Below the pieces are notes generated by a model. The model was not told the origin of the DNA. It was given only the letters and a program-made list of their open reading frames with translations, and ran no database searches. A stretch of DNA of 64,000 nt. It comes from Smallanthus sonchifolius. Taxonomy: Eukaryota; Streptophyta; Magnoliopsida; Asterales; Asteraceae. The position numbers and the translations under genes are program-made. Where the stretch lies: NCBI GenBank assembly GCA_023525975.1, contig CM042042.1:7819501-7883500 (forward strand), written 5' to 3'. This document shows positions 8,175 through 18,920 of this stretch, piece by piece; position 1 is the first letter of the stretch, and each line of letters starts with the position of its first letter.

Positions 8175-11100
8175 TTATTGACTCGACTCTTGGTCCGGAA
8201 CAACGTCATCCTTCTTTTTCATGCCGTTTACCTCTAACAAGAATAAAAATCTTGGTTTGTCAAAGGCTTTTGTATAGAGGTCGGCCTTTTGGAAATCAGT
8301 GTTAATTTGAACCACATCAATCAGTTTCTTTTCAAAACAATCACGAATGAAGTGATATTTTATGCCGATGTGTTTGGTTTTTGAATGCTAAACCGGATTC
8401 TTAGTGATAGCTATGGAAGCAGAATTATCTAAATAAATAGGAGTGTTAGAGAATTGCAAACCGTAGTCTCGAAGTTGCTGTTGAATCCAGATAATCTGAG
8501 AACAGCAACTGGCAGCAGCGATGTATTCAGCTTCGCATGTAGATGTAGCCACTGAAGTCTGCTTTTTGTATTGCCATGTCACAAGACGGTTTCCAAAGAA
8601 CTGACACCCTGCAGATGTAGACTTGAAGTCTGTTTTGCAACCACCATAATCAGAATCACTATATGCAGTAAGCTCAAAGTTATCATCATTAGAGTACCAT
8701 AATCCAAAATCAGGAGTACCCTTCAGATAACGAAAAATCCTTTTGACAGTAATTAAGTGGGAGACTTTTGGTTTTGACTGATATCGGGCACAGAGACACG
8801 TGGCGAACATGATGTCTGGTCGAGATGCCGTGAGATACAGGAGAGATCCGATCATGGCTCGATAGAGAGTAGCATCAATATACTCCCCCTTGTCATCAGG
8901 CGAAATCCCGTGATTGATCGCCAATGGAGTACCAGCAGGTTTGGCATCAGTCATACTGAATCGGCTCTGTATGTCTCCAACATAATTTGTTTGATGAAGG
9001 AAAATCCCTGTCTCAGATTGATCTACTTGTAGCCCTAGAAAGAACTTCATCTCTCCCATGGAACTCATCTCGAACTTGTCCTGCATAACTCTTTCAAATT
9101 CTTTGCACAGAACATCATTCGTCGATCCGAAAATAATGTCATCCACGTATACCTGTACCATTAAAAGTTCTCCACCCTTTTCTCTAATGAACAACGTGCA
9201 GTCGATGACACCTCTTCTAAAACTATTGTTCAGAAGATGAGTGGAAAGTGTCTCGTACCATGCTCGCGGAGCTTGGTGCAATCCGTACAGTGCCTTGTCC
9301 AATTTGTAGACACGGTCATGATGCATAGGATCTTCAAACCCGGGAGGTTGACTGACGTATACGACTTCACTGATTTCTCCATGAAGGAAAGCACTCTTTA
9401 CATCCATTTGATAGACTTTGAACCTTTTGTAGGATGCATAAGCAAGAAAAATTCGAATTGCTTCCAGACGAGCAACCGGTGCAAACACTTCATTGTAATC
9501 TATACCTTCAATTTGCCTAAATCCCTGAACGACCAAACGAGCCTTATTTCTTATGACTATTCCTTGATCATCCCTTTTGCAACGAAGAACCCATCGAGTA
9601 CCAATCTTCTTAGCTCCTTTTGGTAAATCAACTAACTTCCAAACTCCGAGCTTCTGAAATTGGAGTAGTTCTTCCTGCATTGCATTTACCCAAGATTCTT
9701 CTTTTAAAGCATCTGTTATAGACCGTGGTTCGATTTGCGAGACGAAACATGAATGCGCACAATCGTTGACCACACCAGATTCCATGATTTCTGAGTAGAC
9801 TCCAGAGTTGATCTGACCCCTAGTTTTAACACCAGATGTGGGATCACCAATAATGTTCTGTTGAGGATGAATTCTATCAATCCTACCCACAGGATGAGTA
9901 GGAACCTCAACAGTTTGATCAAGGTTTGTGATACTCTGTTCAATTGCCACAGAATGTGAAACATCAGCACTCAATTGTACAACATCATGGGAAGTATCTT
10001 CAATTTCCTGGTCTATTTCTTGTCGAGAACCCTCATACTCTGAAGAAGAAGAAGAAGAGTCATCATCCTGTGTGACTTGTGTGTTATTGGAGGACTCAGG
10101 AATGTCAGATGATGAGGGAGTAGGTTGCACATGTTCATCAGGTGCGTTTTGAGCATCATACATCATTTGAACAGCAACCTCCTCATCTGAACATTCTGGA
10201 GGAAGATTAAACGAGGCAAAAAGTTCTTCATAATCAAACATCCAAGGAAGACCTTTTCCAGCAGTAGGAGAGGTATACTTTTGAACATCAACATGGTACC
10301 ATTCTTCTACATTCCCAGAAGCTTTGTTGTAAACTCTTTTATTGGGAGTGTTGTACCCTAAGAAGTAACCTTCCTCTACTTTCTCGTTAAACTTGCCATG
10401 AGCATCCTTTTTCAACATGGTACATGGAGCGCCGAACGGTTCAAGATACTGTAAGTTCGGTTTCCTTCGATGCAACAATTCAAAGCAAGTTTTATCGTGA
10501 CGCTTGACAACTAGAACCCGGTTGAGCGTGTAACACGCATTAGCAATAGCTTCATTCCAGAACTGCACGGGTAAGTTTGAGTCAGCGAGCATAGTCTTTG
10601 CAGCTTCTATCAAGGTCCGATTCTTCCTCTCAGCAACACCGTTCATTTGTGGAACATATGGCGCACTGAATTCATGGTGAATACCAAGTTTTTGACAGAA
10701 AGTTTCCATATGATGATTTTTAAATTCAGTACCATTGTCCGAACGGATCCTCCTAACCTTTAACTTATACAGAGACTCCAATTTGGTAATCAGAATCTCC
10801 ACATATTCAAAAGTTTCAGATTTTTCTTTTAAGAACATCACCCAAGAATATCTTGAATACTCATCCGTCACAACCAAACAATATAAGTCTCCAGCAATAC
10901 TCTTCCGGTTGATAGGACCAAACAAGTCCATGTGTAAGAGCTCTAGTGGTATAGTGATGGAATGTTGAGATTTGTGTTTATGAGATTTCTTGGTTTGTTT
11001 GCCTTTCTTGCAAGAAACACACACGTCAGGAAGATGAAAACTTTTCACAGTGACTCCTTCAACAAGATTTTTGTGCACCAAATGATTCATTTTTCTGAGA

Positions 11101-11576
11101 CTGAGATGTCCCATTCTTTTGTGCCATAAAATAGAATCCTTCTCAGTGGCTTTTGAAACAAAACATGATGCTGTGGACACTGAGGATGATGCTTGTGACA
11201 TGTCAAGAATATAAAGATCATTCACTCTTGGAGCAGACATAACCACCATGTCTTCTGGAATCATAAACTCCTTTTTCAAGATATAACAATGCTTGTCATC
11301 AAAAAGAACCTTGAACTCCTTATCACAGATTTGAGAAACAGAAAGTAAGTTGTTATCCAACTGTTTGACAAAGTTGACCTTCTCAAAACTGACAGCTCCA
11401 TTAGACAGTGTTCCCTGAGCTGAGATAAAACCACCTTTATCGCCTGCAAATGAAACATAGCCCCCTTTGATATTTATGACGTCGAAAAGGAGAGCTAAGT
11501 TCCCAGTTATGTGCCTGGATGCCCCACTATCAATAATCCAATTATTGCTAATAGGATTATAAAGGAAAACCTGCAC
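8175..11576 (-). CDS. pol: Copia Pol polyprotein with one premature stop
   Basis: The frame carries, in Copia order: aspartic protease (DSGASRHITGN, about residue 17), GAG-pre-integrase (WHKRMGHLSLRKMNHL), integrase (catalytic D in HMDLFGP near 215, D in RSDNGTEF near 280, E in MNGVAERKNRTL near 316), reverse transcriptase (KARLVVQGFRQ, DVKSAFLHG, YVDDIIFGS near 808) and RNase H (SDSDYGGCKTD; CEAEYIAAASC). A single in-frame TAG at 8388-8390 cuts the frame after 1062 codons. The same frame then runs on to a TAA at 8175-8177, about 70 codons that look like the normal RNase H end. The frame starts with GTG, has no ATG near the start, and is in a different frame from gag. The copy is therefore probably impaired, although very recent. 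Confidence 0.93.
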
Positions 11577-11590
11577 AAGAAGGAAAGTAA
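11571..11590 (-). promoter_or_regulatory. Possible 3' splice site at the gag-pol junction
   Basis: Directly after the gag stop the minus strand reads TTACTTTCCTTCTTGTGCAG, a polypyrimidine tract ending in CAG, and pol opens right there in another frame. It has the form of a plant 3' splice acceptor. Splicing could explain how pol is expressed, but no partner donor was identified. Confidence 0.4.
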
Positions 11591-14500
11591 TTAGTTTAGG
11601 TTAGGAACCCAAGCCTTTACGGTCTTGGGTTTCCCAGTCTCATCTACAACAGTACAATCCATCCATTGTCCTTGTGGACTTTTGGAACAACCATTTGACT
11701 TTGAAGTACAGTCGTCAAAAGCATCATCTGATTTTGCTTTCCACACATGTTGTTTGTGCAACGACTGTTTGTGGTAAACAGTGGATTGCTTAACGATTTG
11801 TACAGGTGTGGAACTCGAATCAGAGACCAACAAGTCATGCATCTTTTGTTTAAGTTTCTTTTGATGCACTTGTTGTTGGGTAAAAGAGTTAGATTTTGAC
11901 TTTAAAAACTTTTGTTTATTTTCTGGAAAATGGTTAACTCTTTTACTTGGCTTCTGAAGATAAGGACAGTTGACAACAACGTGTCCTTGTGTACCGCACT
12001 CAAAACAGTATCTCCGCTCAACCAACCTTGGAGATCTGTATTGATTTTCACTTTGGTGAGTTTTTGAACCACCAGCCTTAGCTTCTTTTTGTTCAGCTGA
12101 AGAGAGTGACTTGTTTGATTGAACAGACTCTCCAGCTTTAACAAAATTAACCTTTTTGATTGAGGCTTTGGTTACTTGACTCTTCTGATCAGAAGTAGTG
12201 GGATGAGATGGACGGCAATTGGTTTGTTTAATTTTAAAAACATTTTCAGAAGCAGATTTTGAAATACCAATGCTGTCATTCTGTGGAGCAGACGAGTTTT
12301 TGTGTCCCAAACCACGAGTAGGACACTCATCGTCGTCTTCATCCCACTCTTCTACCATTCCATCAACACACTGGGACTTCGAGGTTGAAGCACCATTATC
12401 GTTAACCTTTGGTTGAGAAATTTTGTTTTCGGTTGGATCAACGACAAGTGGCGTTTTGACCTTAAAGTCAATGATTGGGTTATCATCCGGTGTGTTTACC
12501 ATAGTATTCAACACCGGTGGAGGACAATTTTTATACCCAAACCCAGCATTTTTCTTTCCTGGATGCCGTGAAATCATGTAATCAAGAATGTAAGCAGAAT
12601 TTGAATAACTTTTCAGCTTTTGATTTAAAGTTTCATAATCACACTCGACAAGCGCCAGCTTTTTCTTTGTTTCATCAATCGTGTTTAAATAAAAAGTGAT
12701 GGCATTTTGTTTGTTGATAACACAGATTTCTAATTCATGAACTTGCCTGTTTAAAAGATCAATTTTGTTTTTGAAAGCAAGTTCGTTTCCCTTTAAAACA
12801 CGGTTTGCTTCAAGACAATTAGTTAAATCAGCAATTAAGTATGTGTTGTGACTTTTAAGTGTCTCAACTTTCTTCTCAAGTTCATCACAAATTAAACACG
12901 GTTGAGATTCAGACTCACTTTCAAAACTGTCAGAATTTACCTGAATGCCTGTGGATGTTTTTACCATAAAAGCACAGCTACAGGTAGATTCAGAAGAGGA
13001 ATTGTTATCATCCACATCAGCTGTCGATTGACTTGAAGAGACAACAGATGATTTATCTTCATTCTCAGCTGTGAAGCCAGAACTGTTTGAAGATGTGTCG
13101 TCTGCAGCTGATGAACTTTCTGAAGCAATCTCTCTCTCAGCATCAGAATCTGATTCTTCATTGACTTCTACAGCCTTTGCCATGTAAGCTCTATCCCCTA
13201 AACTATCATCAGCTCCAAATTTAAAAGACCAATCAACAGTCTCATCTGTTTGAACAACCATAGCTTTTGTTCCACTTGAAGTGTCCTTATCTTGTGCAAG
13301 AGTAACTGGAACAAGGTTTGTTTCTGTATTTTGATTTTGTGGCTTCGGTTGGCTTTGGCGGTTGTTGAAAGGGTTGCGGTTTCCAGTCTGTTTAGGCTTT
13401 TCACATTGCCTAGCAAAATGCCCTTTCTCACCACAGTTAAAACAAACAACAGCAGACAGATCAAAACCATAAGTAGTGTCTTTGTTCCCTTCGAGAGTTT
13501 TTCCTGTCCTTTTTACATAATCTCTCGCTCTTCTGACTGCACTTGCAAGAGCCCACATTATATCAATTCGATCCATTTCATCCTTATCTATCTGAGCATA
13601 GTCTTCTGCTGTCAGATGACTGTTTCCAACCTGTCCAGCAACAAGACTGTCATATGAATTGATAACGGTAGACAACAGTGCCATGTGTTCCTTGGCCACT
13701 TCGATAGTAACCTTGTCGAAGTTGTCTGTTTGCAATTTAATGGGGCTTGGTGGAGGAGTACTAGCAGTATTTCCCTGCTGTGGAACCGAGCTTGATGAAA
13801 CTGAAGCATGAGCTGTTGAAGACTGGCTGGCTGAAACATTTGACATGTTTGATACAAACGCAGTCTGCAAAGGAGCATTTTGTTGAGTTGATATGGAATA
13901 GTACAATGAAGGATCCTGAGCTTGTACGTCTCTCTTTAACTTCCACTTATTCATCACCTCTTGTTCTCTCAATTTCTGAAGAAATTCATTGATATCAATG
14001 GTTTCAAGAGTCTTGTTCTGTTTAAGAACCATCAAGAATGAATCCCATTTTGGTGGTAGCGCATCTGCCATGCATTGAACCTTTTCTTCTTTCGTTGTTT
14101 TGATCTCATGGGCATGCAATTCACTCATCAAGTGATAGAATCTCTCAAATAGATCATCTAAGGACTCATTCCCAATATACATGAAATTATCAAATTCCTT
14201 CTTAATGGCCTTAGCATTGATAGCTTTCAACGAAGCATTTCCTTCGTGACGTTGTTCTAAGGCAACCCACAGAGATTTTGAAGATGTAAACTGCCTGAAT
14301 TGATGAAATATTTCTCTTGATATGGCCTGAGATAAGATAGCATATGCCTTCTTCTCTAAGTCATAATCTTTTCTTTGTTGTTCGCTTAAAAGGGAAGCCA
14401 AAACAGGAGTTCCATCCTCACTCAACACTTTTTGATATCCATTCTCTATCATCATCCATAAGTTTGTATCAACTCCATTAATGTGTATCTCAAACCTGTT

Positions 14501-14629
14501 TTTCCAGTGATGATATTCGTCCATTGTCATGAGTTTTGGAGTCTTGTTAGCATTTCCAGCTTCATTATCGATTAATAACAAGTTTTGGATTTTACTGTTC
14601 TGACTGGCAACAAAAGCTAAGTCCGACAT
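11591..14629 (-). CDS. gag: Copia Gag, unusually large (about 1012 aa)
   Basis: I chose the ATG at 14627-14629 (MSDLAFVASQ); the open frame extends nine codons farther but without an ATG. Residues about 30-235 match the Copia gag (UBN2) type: WKNRFEIHI, AISREIFHQFRQ, SLDDLFERFYHLMSELHAH, MADALPPKWDSF. A CCHC zinc knuckle, CFNCGEKGHFARQC, lies near residue 398 and a second, CFECGTQGHVVVNC, near 875. Between them are Ser/acidic-rich sequence and a probable coiled coil (about 570-670). It should form the particle and bind RNA. About 1000 residues is far longer than typical Copia gag, but fits giant SIRE-like elements. It is uninterrupted. Confidence 0.93.
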   Translation of the reverse strand: MSDLAFVASQNSKIQNLLLIDNEAGNANKTPKLMTMDEYHHWKNRFEIHINGVDTNLWMMIENGYQKVLSEDGTPVLASLLSEQQRKDYDLEKKAYAILSQAISREIFHQFRQFTSSKSLWVALEQRHEGNASLKAINAKAIKKEFDNFMYIGNESLDDLFERFYHLMSELHAHEIKTTKEEKVQCMADALPPKWDSFLMVLKQNKTLETIDINEFLQKLREQEVMNKWKLKRDVQAQDPSLYYSISTQQNAPLQTAFVSNMSNVSASQSSTAHASVSSSSVPQQGNTASTPPPSPIKLQTDNFDKVTIEVAKEHMALLSTVINSYDSLVAGQVGNSHLTAEDYAQIDKDEMDRIDIMWALASAVRRARDYVKRTGKTLEGNKDTTYGFDLSAVVCFNCGEKGHFARQCEKPKQTGNRNPFNNRQSQPKPQNQNTETNLVPVTLAQDKDTSSGTKAMVVQTDETVDWSFKFGADDSLGDRAYMAKAVEVNEESDSDAEREIASESSSAADDTSSNSSGFTAENEDKSSVVSSSQSTADVDDNNSSSESTCSCAFMVKTSTGIQVNSDSFESESESQPCLICDELEKKVETLKSHNTYLIADLTNCLEANRVLKGNELAFKNKIDLLNRQVHELEICVINKQNAITFYLNTIDETKKKLALVECDYETLNQKLKSYSNSAYILDYMISRHPGKKNAGFGYKNCPPPVLNTMVNTPDDNPIIDFKVKTPLVVDPTENKISQPKVNDNGASTSKSQCVDGMVEEWDEDDDECPTRGLGHKNSSAPQNDSIGISKSASENVFKIKQTNCRPSHPTTSDQKSQVTKASIKKVNFVKAGESVQSNKSLSSAEQKEAKAGGSKTHQSENQYRSPRLVERRYCFECGTQGHVVVNCPYLQKPSKRVNHFPENKQKFLKSKSNSFTQQQVHQKKLKQKMHDLLVSDSSSTPVQIVKQSTVYHKQSLHKQHVWKAKSDDAFDDCTSKSNGCSKSPQGQWMDCTVVDETGKPKTVKAWVPNLN

Positions 14630-14675
14630 GGTAAAAAACGAAGTTTTTCGACACAAAAAAAATTCAGAAGAGATT

Positions 14676-14890
14676 TATGCGAATGGGTCTATTCGTGCGA
14701 ATGGAATTTTCTATTCGTGCGAATGAAATTTTCTATTCGTGCGAATGGAATTTTCTATTCGTGCGAATGGAATTTTCTATTCGTGCGATTGGAAGTTTGA
14801 ACAAATGAGCGGGAGACTGGATCTATTCGTGCGAATGGTAGGAGCCATTCGTGCGAATGAAGTTCATCATGGTAGCCATTCGTATGACAG
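14676..14890 (-). repeat. Gag leader palindrome array with exact 22-bp period
   Basis: TATTCGTGCGAATGGAATTT-type units start at 14690, 14712, 14734, 14756 and 14778, exactly 22 bp apart. Three further palindromes lie at about 14823-14890. The array lies in the transcribed leader between PBS and gag. The palindrome is the same as in the LTR and the internal promoter. Confidence 0.85.
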
Positions 14891-15091
14891 AGGGCTGTTT
14901 GACTTTTTTGCACCAAAAAGCACCAATGATTGAGCCTATTATCAGATCTGGAAACTGAGACGATCAGATCACTCAGAAGCAATAATCACAAGTTTTGAAC
15001 GTGGCTAAACAACGATCAAGTGATCTTTATAACATTCAAGTAGCTAGAAAAAGCAAGATTAGATTTTCTATGTTGAATCTAGAGCACAATA

Positions 15092-15103
15092 GCTCTGATA
15101 CCA
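15092..15103 (-). other. Primer-binding site for initiator Met-tRNA
   Basis: The minus strand reads TGGTATCAGAGC three bases inside the 5' LTR, the standard plant iMet-tRNA primer-binding site. Confidence 0.95.
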
Positions 15104-15106
15104 CTT

Positions 15107-15816
15107 TGTTGGATCGGGATCTACCTTGATCCAATGATTCAACACATTAACCGAACCAAATCGTGTGGAATCCGATTTGATTGGCAATCCAATCTATGAC
15201 ACGGATCGGGTCGTAAGAAACGAGCGGATTAGATGTCGAAACGAAGGTTTCTATCGACCCTTTGCTGTAGAGAAGTTGGATACAAGACCTGGAAACTCTC
15301 AACGGACAGAGATTCGACAATACAGGTGCAAAGAGTTTTTGTGTTCTGTTGCTTAGTCTGGTTCTGTGTGTATATGTGTTGTATCTTGTGTTGTTGTGTG
15401 TGCTCATGAAGTGAAAGTTCTATATATAGTGCTGAGGCCATTCGTACGAATGATCCATGTGAATGGACTCATTCGTGCGAATGAATCAGCAGAATGGTTC
15501 ATTCTTAAGAATGAATCATCAGAATGGTTCATTCGTACGAATGAATCATTCTCATGACTTATTCTAGCAAATGAATCATTCTCATGATCTATTCGCGCGA
15601 ATGGATCATTCTCATGATCCATTCGTGCGAATGGGCCTTTCATTAGCACGATTGATCAACGTTATCGCTATTTATCAGATCGTTTAATACACAGTCGTTA
15701 TATATATGAGTAAACATTAAGGATAAACATGTAATTTCATTAATACATCAAATAATTACATTAAACATAGATGAAATACATATTACAAGGGATTAGGGAC
15801 ATATTATGCATCTACA
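15107..15816 (-). repeat. 5' LTR of the Copia element
   Basis: The 710-bp partner of 1664-2373, followed by the target duplication GACAG. TATA box at 15420-15429 and palindrome array at 15439-15633. This copy would drive the genomic transcript. Confidence 0.95.
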
Positions 15817-15821
15817 GACAG

Positions 15822-16369
15822 ACATTGTGGAAAAACATCTTAAACAATTTCAAAAAATCAAAAGTAAACTTGCAAATTTTGTAAAAAAAATTTCAAGATT
15901 TTGCTATAAACAAATAAAGATTTCTTAAGACTCAAAACGTGACAAAAAGTGTATTTAAAAGGGTTATAATGGATGGATGGGATAATGCATAACGTTCACA
16001 ACAAAAAAGAGTAAAAAAGGTGGAGTTCAGGACGAACGGTCGCAGAAGCGACCGTGGATCGGCCAACGGGTCCCCCTTTATGATTCTTGAACTGTGACTA
16101 TAAATAGGTCTCTCCTCTTTCATTCTAACGCACCCTTTTTTTCTCACAACACTTTCAAATGTACATTTAATATATATCTCTCTAGTTAAGTTGATATTGT
16201 ATCATCAATCCAAGAGAGAGATTCATGATTAAAGATCAAGATCAAATTAGAAGAGTTGTTAATCAACCATCATTCTTTCTAGTCTTGTATTTGTGATGTA
16301 TGTGATAGCTTGTTACTATTTGATTTAGATAGAGATTTGTAAGGGTCATTCACTTGGTGTGAGCTCATC
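15822..16369. other. Non-coding flank with a TATA-like box
   Basis: No gene. CTATAAATAGG near 16097 followed by a CT-rich stretch resembles a promoter or LTR U3/R region on the plus strand. No matching LTR partner is seen. Confidence 0.35.
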
Positions 16370-16612
16370 ATCATACTATATTGATATAGTTGATGATTGG
16401 TTTGTGTCACACTATCTAGATATAGTGTTGTGTAAGATTGTGAGCATCATTATCTTGATATAGTGATTTGTTGAGAGAGTGTGCACTACCTTGATAGAAT
16501 GCTTGATATTGTGTGTTGCACTATCTTTATATAATGCTTGTGTTGTATATACCACTATCTTGGGATAGTTGGTTGAAGAAGGTGATCACTATCTTTGTTT
16601 AGTGAGACGTTT
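16370..16612. repeat. Degenerate palindromic tandem repeat
   Basis: About seven units spaced 30-40 bp carry a palindrome close to CACTATCTTGATATAGTG, for example at about 16375, 16410, 16449, 16484, 16521, 16552 and 16585, joined by T/G-rich spacers. Not a CRISPR array: units are degenerate and spacers are related to one another. Confidence 0.65.
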
Positions 16613-16746
16613 GTACCGGTGATCTCTTCCGTTCAAGAGATGTTTAGTAGAGCAACTCTATTGGAGAACCGGAGAGAGGACATAGAGTGGATTTGTTAAT
16701 ATCCACTTGCAAATACATACTTGATTTTAAAATGTCTGGTTTTTAA

Positions 16747-17190
16747 TATGGGTGTTCAAAAAAATCCGAATCCGAACCCGAATTATCCGAAAATCGGAAT
16801 CCGAATTATCCGAAAATTCGGATATTCAAATTTTTGGATTCGGATTTGGATAGTGATTTTCGGATAATTCGGATATCCGAATATCCGAAATATTATATTT
16901 ATATATTTTTTAATTGTTTTTATTATTTAAAAATAAGAAAATTTGAATCAAAACCCGATATATTATATTTATATATGTATATTTTTTAAGGTTTTTTAAG
17001 GTTTTTAATTGTTTTTATAATTTAAAAATATTGATTTTATATATATTTTTTATTTTTTTATATTTTCGGATATCCGTTTCACTGTCCGAATCCGTATCCA
17101 AAATTTCGGATTCGGATTCGGATAGTGAAATTCACTATCCGAAAATTTTGGATATCCGAATTTTCGGATATCCGACTTTGAATACCCCTA
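16747..17190. mobile_element. Non-autonomous hAT element (family A)
   Basis: The 444-bp element starts TATGGGTGTTCAAA and ends TTTGAATACCCCTA, inverted ends of hAT type. It is flanked by a perfect 8-bp duplication GTTTTTAA (16739-16746, 17191-17198). Its ends are filled with short inverted repeats of ATTATCCGAAAATTCGGATA type. It is the same family as 40105-40914. No transposase. Confidence 0.88.
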
Positions 17191-17198
17191 GTTTTTAA

Positions 17199-18555
17199 GG
17201 CATATTCAAAAGTAAAGACGACTATCTTCAAAGAAACAAAATTAAAACTATATGGGAAAGTTAACAACCAACAATTTGTGTCAAACTCCCAAAATGACAA
17301 GGCTTGCATTATTTTGCAAGTCGTGTATACAAAACTACAAAAACATGTTAGAAAACTTCTTATTCGAGAAGACTTTTTCAACAACTTAAGCACACTTGTA
17401 ATTTTTGTTAAAGATTTAATAATTTTTCTAAAACTTAAAATTGTTTATAAATTATTCAAAATATTAAGTTCGTTTTTGAAATCTTAAACATATTTTGTAA
17501 ACATTTTGTTTTAAAACTTAATGAATTTTAAGACTTTCTTTTATAAAATTTAATTTCTATATATTTTTTTAAAATGTATATGACTTTGTCAAACGATCTT
17601 TCATCATATATTTTTTTATCGCTTATCGATCTTACACATATTCGCTTGAAATTAATTTACTTTGAACTTGACTTTGTTAAAAATTAATTTTTTTATCGCT
17701 TATCGATCTTACACATATTCGCTAATAAAATAGGATGCATGTGCTTCCTTCGTTCGCTCTAACGATGACATTTTGGTCTTCTGCATTCTGTCGCGTAGGT
17801 GATTTGTCAAACCACATTGATTGGTACAAAGTTATGAATTAAACATGAATAAATCTTTAACAATGGTCCTTTGACATTTTCTAGGTATCATAATTTTCAT
17901 ATTTATTTATTGTATTAAAACAATTTTTGGATTTAATCAAGGGAAAATTACTAAAATGGTTATTTAACAGGTCAAATTTATAAAAATGGTCAGATTTTTT
18001 TAGCCTACTAACTAATGGTCATTTAGGCCAATAGACGGCTAGTTTAGTCGGCTCCTAATTCCGTGTCAAGTACCTTTTTGTCAGATTTTTAACCAACCAG
18101 ATCTCGACACGTGGCGGCACTAACTTTTTAGCCGACTAAAGCCCCTCTATTTAGATGGCTTAGCCGGCGTGTTTTTTTTTCAGACTGACTCGATTTTAGT
18201 CAGCTATTTGAATGTTTATTTATTTTTAAAATGTAAATTGGCAATTGGGGTACAAAATAAAGAGGCTAAATTTTCATTTATTTTTAAAATGTAAATTAAC
18301 TTGTATTATAAAACATTTAATTCTTACCAAACAAAAGTAAATAAAGTTGGATATCATTATTTTATCTTTAATCAATTTAATTTAGAAAACATTTGATTCT
18401 TACATATTTATTAGAAAACATTTAATTCTTACCAATGATTAGAATACATTGAATTCTTACCCATTTTTCACTCTTTGTCTAAGAATTTACATAAATTGGT
18501 ATAAATTTAATTAAAAGAAAATCATGAAAATAACACTTTTATATATATATATATA
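17199..18555. other. AT-rich intergenic DNA
   Basis: No gene supported. ATCGCTTATCGATCTTACAC (about 17618 and 17695) is a local direct repeat. The stretch from about 17935 to 18330 (starting AAAATTACTAAAATGG) looks like transposon debris, but its ends are unresolved. Confidence 0.4.
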
Positions 18556-18920
18556 CTAGTCTATATGCCCGTGTGACACACAGGTAGATAAAATAATAAT
18601 AAAACATGCAAGCAATTAAATTAATTATACATAAAACTTAAAAAAAATGACAATAGTTATTACAAATCTCTAAATACTTCTTTATATACAACATTTGATG
18701 TTATATTTGAAAGATTACCATTACTATCTAGTATAACAACTTTTAGTCCGTCTCGTCTTGTAACTCTTGATAATGCCACATATAATTGACCATGAGTAAA
18801 AACCGGTTCTTTAAAAACAACCAACTGTTGATAGTGATTGTCCTTAACTCTTCTGCAAGTGGGAATTGTCTTCTCTGTAACTTAAAAGGACGTCTTTTGT
18901 CAATGGGTATCAAAGAAATT
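18556..18920 (-). mobile_element. Helitron 3' end with helicase remnant
   Basis: On the minus strand the element ends in a hairpin (CCTGTGTGTCACACGGG) about ten bases before CTAG, followed by T, as Helitrons do. The upstream part carries the helicase fragment at 18660-18920. It is cut off at 18921 by another Helitron 3' end. Confidence 0.72.
18660..18920 (-). pseudogene. Helitron PIF1-like helicase, C-terminal fragment
   Basis: Conceptual translation in two frames gives PFKLQRRQFPL and then PVFTHGQLYVALSRVTRRDG, followed by a short tail and a stop at 18660-18662. This is the conserved end (motif VI region) of the Pif1-type helicase of Helitron Rep/Hel proteins. A frame shift and loss of the segment in between make it non-functional. 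A second such fragment lies at 57935-58240. Confidence 0.8.

Larger units (their letters stand above)
1664..15816 (-). mobile_element. Near-complete giant Copia LTR retrotransposon (SIRE-like)
   Basis: The element is 14,153 bp and transcribed on the minus strand. It is flanked by a perfect 5-bp target duplication, GACAG (1659-1663 and 15817-15821). Both LTRs are 710 bp, start TG and end CA, and by eye differ at five positions (1723, 1724, 1822, 2125, 2223 in the left copy), so it is recent. A primer-binding site matching the 3' end of initiator Met-tRNA and a purine tract are in the right places. Gene order is gag, pol (protease, integrase, RT, RNase H: Copia order), then about 2.4 kb non-coding, then three extra sense ORFs. 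The very large gag, the extra 3' ORFs and the RT sequence fit the SIRE/Maximus lineage; that assignment is by recognition, not by a tree. Confidence 0.95.
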
